64,000 nt of DNA from Kaiparowitsia implicata GSE-PSE-MK54-09C (GTDB lineage: Bacteria > Cyanobacteriota > Cyanobacteriia > Elainellales > Elainellaceae): contig JAHHHI010000061.1 in the NCBI GenBank assembly GCA_019359435.1, forward strand, positions 1 through 64,000, given 5' to 3'. Positions 63,798 to 64,000 of the stretch are shown piece after piece; positions within the stretch are counted from its first letter, which is position 1; each line of letters starts with the position of its first letter. The translations under genes were made by a program, and so were the position numbers. The notes beneath the pieces are model-generated. The model was not told the origin of the DNA, made no database searches, and saw only the letters and a list, made by a program, of their open reading frames with translations.

Positions 63798-64000
63798 TTG
63801 TCAGAAAAAAACGATAGACGACGTGAGGCAAGGTATCGGCAGCGGCTGCCTGGTATAATCGTCCTTCAAGATGACATCACGCGATTTCCCGTTGTTCTTG
63901 TGAACAGATCGGGGTCCGGATTGACAATTCAATTGTCCGAATATGTCGACCTGCCGGTATCCTTTAGAATTCTGTTTGATCGGACCATCGAGCCCTGCAC
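63798..64000 (+). CDS. PilZ-domain protein (3' end outside window)
   Basis: A frame starting at TTG 63798 runs off the right edge after 67 residues: SEKNDRRREARYRQRLPGII, VLVNRSGSGLTIQLSEYVDLPVSF. The RRREARYR motif and the N.S.SG pattern after it are the two c-di-GMP-binding elements of PilZ domains. The start codon is uncertain. It would be a receptor for the c-di-GMP made by the enzymes in this window, although nothing ties it to any one of them. It follows ribH by 66 bases. Confidence 0.7.
   Translation, partial: MSEKNDRRREARYRQRLPGIIVLQDDITRFPVVLVNRSGSGLTIQLSEYVDLPVSFRILFDRTIEPC

Overview
The window looks like chromosomal DNA of a free-living alphaproteobacterium of the order Hyphomicrobiales, most likely a Devosia-type organism. 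This is inferred from the combination of a complete rhizobial-type glycerol ABC operon (glpD-S-T-P-Q-U-V), a Ros/MucR regulator, a DUF6766 membrane protein, a DUF3008 protein, many periplasmic-sensor c-di-GMP proteins, an FMN-riboswitch rib operon and perfect CtrA-type boxes. No rRNA, tRNA or CRISPR was recognised.

Layout. 1-2.8 kb is a decayed, mobile-element-rich edge: the tail of an unknown gene, a Nudix pseudogene with two frameshifts, and two IS110-family elements placed with their left ends facing each other, one frameshifted and cut off, the other with an in-frame stop. 2.8-13.4 kb holds small secreted or unknown proteins, a DUF6766-treZ-isochorismatase operon, a DUF2235 hydrolase with a LysM tail, a divergent pair of TPR/Sel1 proteins and an orphan receiver. 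13.6-24.1 kb is a sugar or polyol catabolic island: a YtfQRT-YjfF-type importer, a GMC oxidoreductase and a FadR-type regulator on the minus strand, with an AldA-like dehydrogenase, an enolase-superfamily sugar-acid dehydratase and a DCXR-like SDR on the plus strand. The divergent promoter carries GGTC-N-GACC operators.

24.3-30.2 kb has another orphan receiver, a DUF3008 protein, a GGDEF-EAL protein and a YadGH-type exporter. 30.8-38.4 kb is the glycerol operon, ending in a strong terminator; its two ATPases carry complementary degenerate motifs. 38.8-52.3 kb is dominated by c-di-GMP signalling (GGDEF-EAL, CHASE2-GGDEF-EAL next to a frameshifted FecR-like gene, PAS-GGDEF, GAF-EAL), interspersed with a DsrE/DUF4242/LysR cluster, a lytic transglycosylase, a MucR-type regulator and a decayed gene.

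52.5-64 kb contains an acyl-ACP-reductase-like protein overlapping a type II NADH dehydrogenase, an Old Yellow Enzyme with a divergent LysR, a queuosine pair (VUT transporter and QueF) whose leader can fold into two mutually exclusive structures, and the riboflavin operon ribD-ribE-ribBA-ribH behind an FMN riboswitch. A PilZ protein runs off the right edge.

The most notable unexplained signals are the candidate riboswitch before the VUT-queF pair, the inverted double CtrA box at 52476-52511, the possible oxidative sugar pathway at 13.6-24.1 kb, and the FecR-like gene whose ancestral frame ends in a TAATG overlap with the CHASE2 gene.
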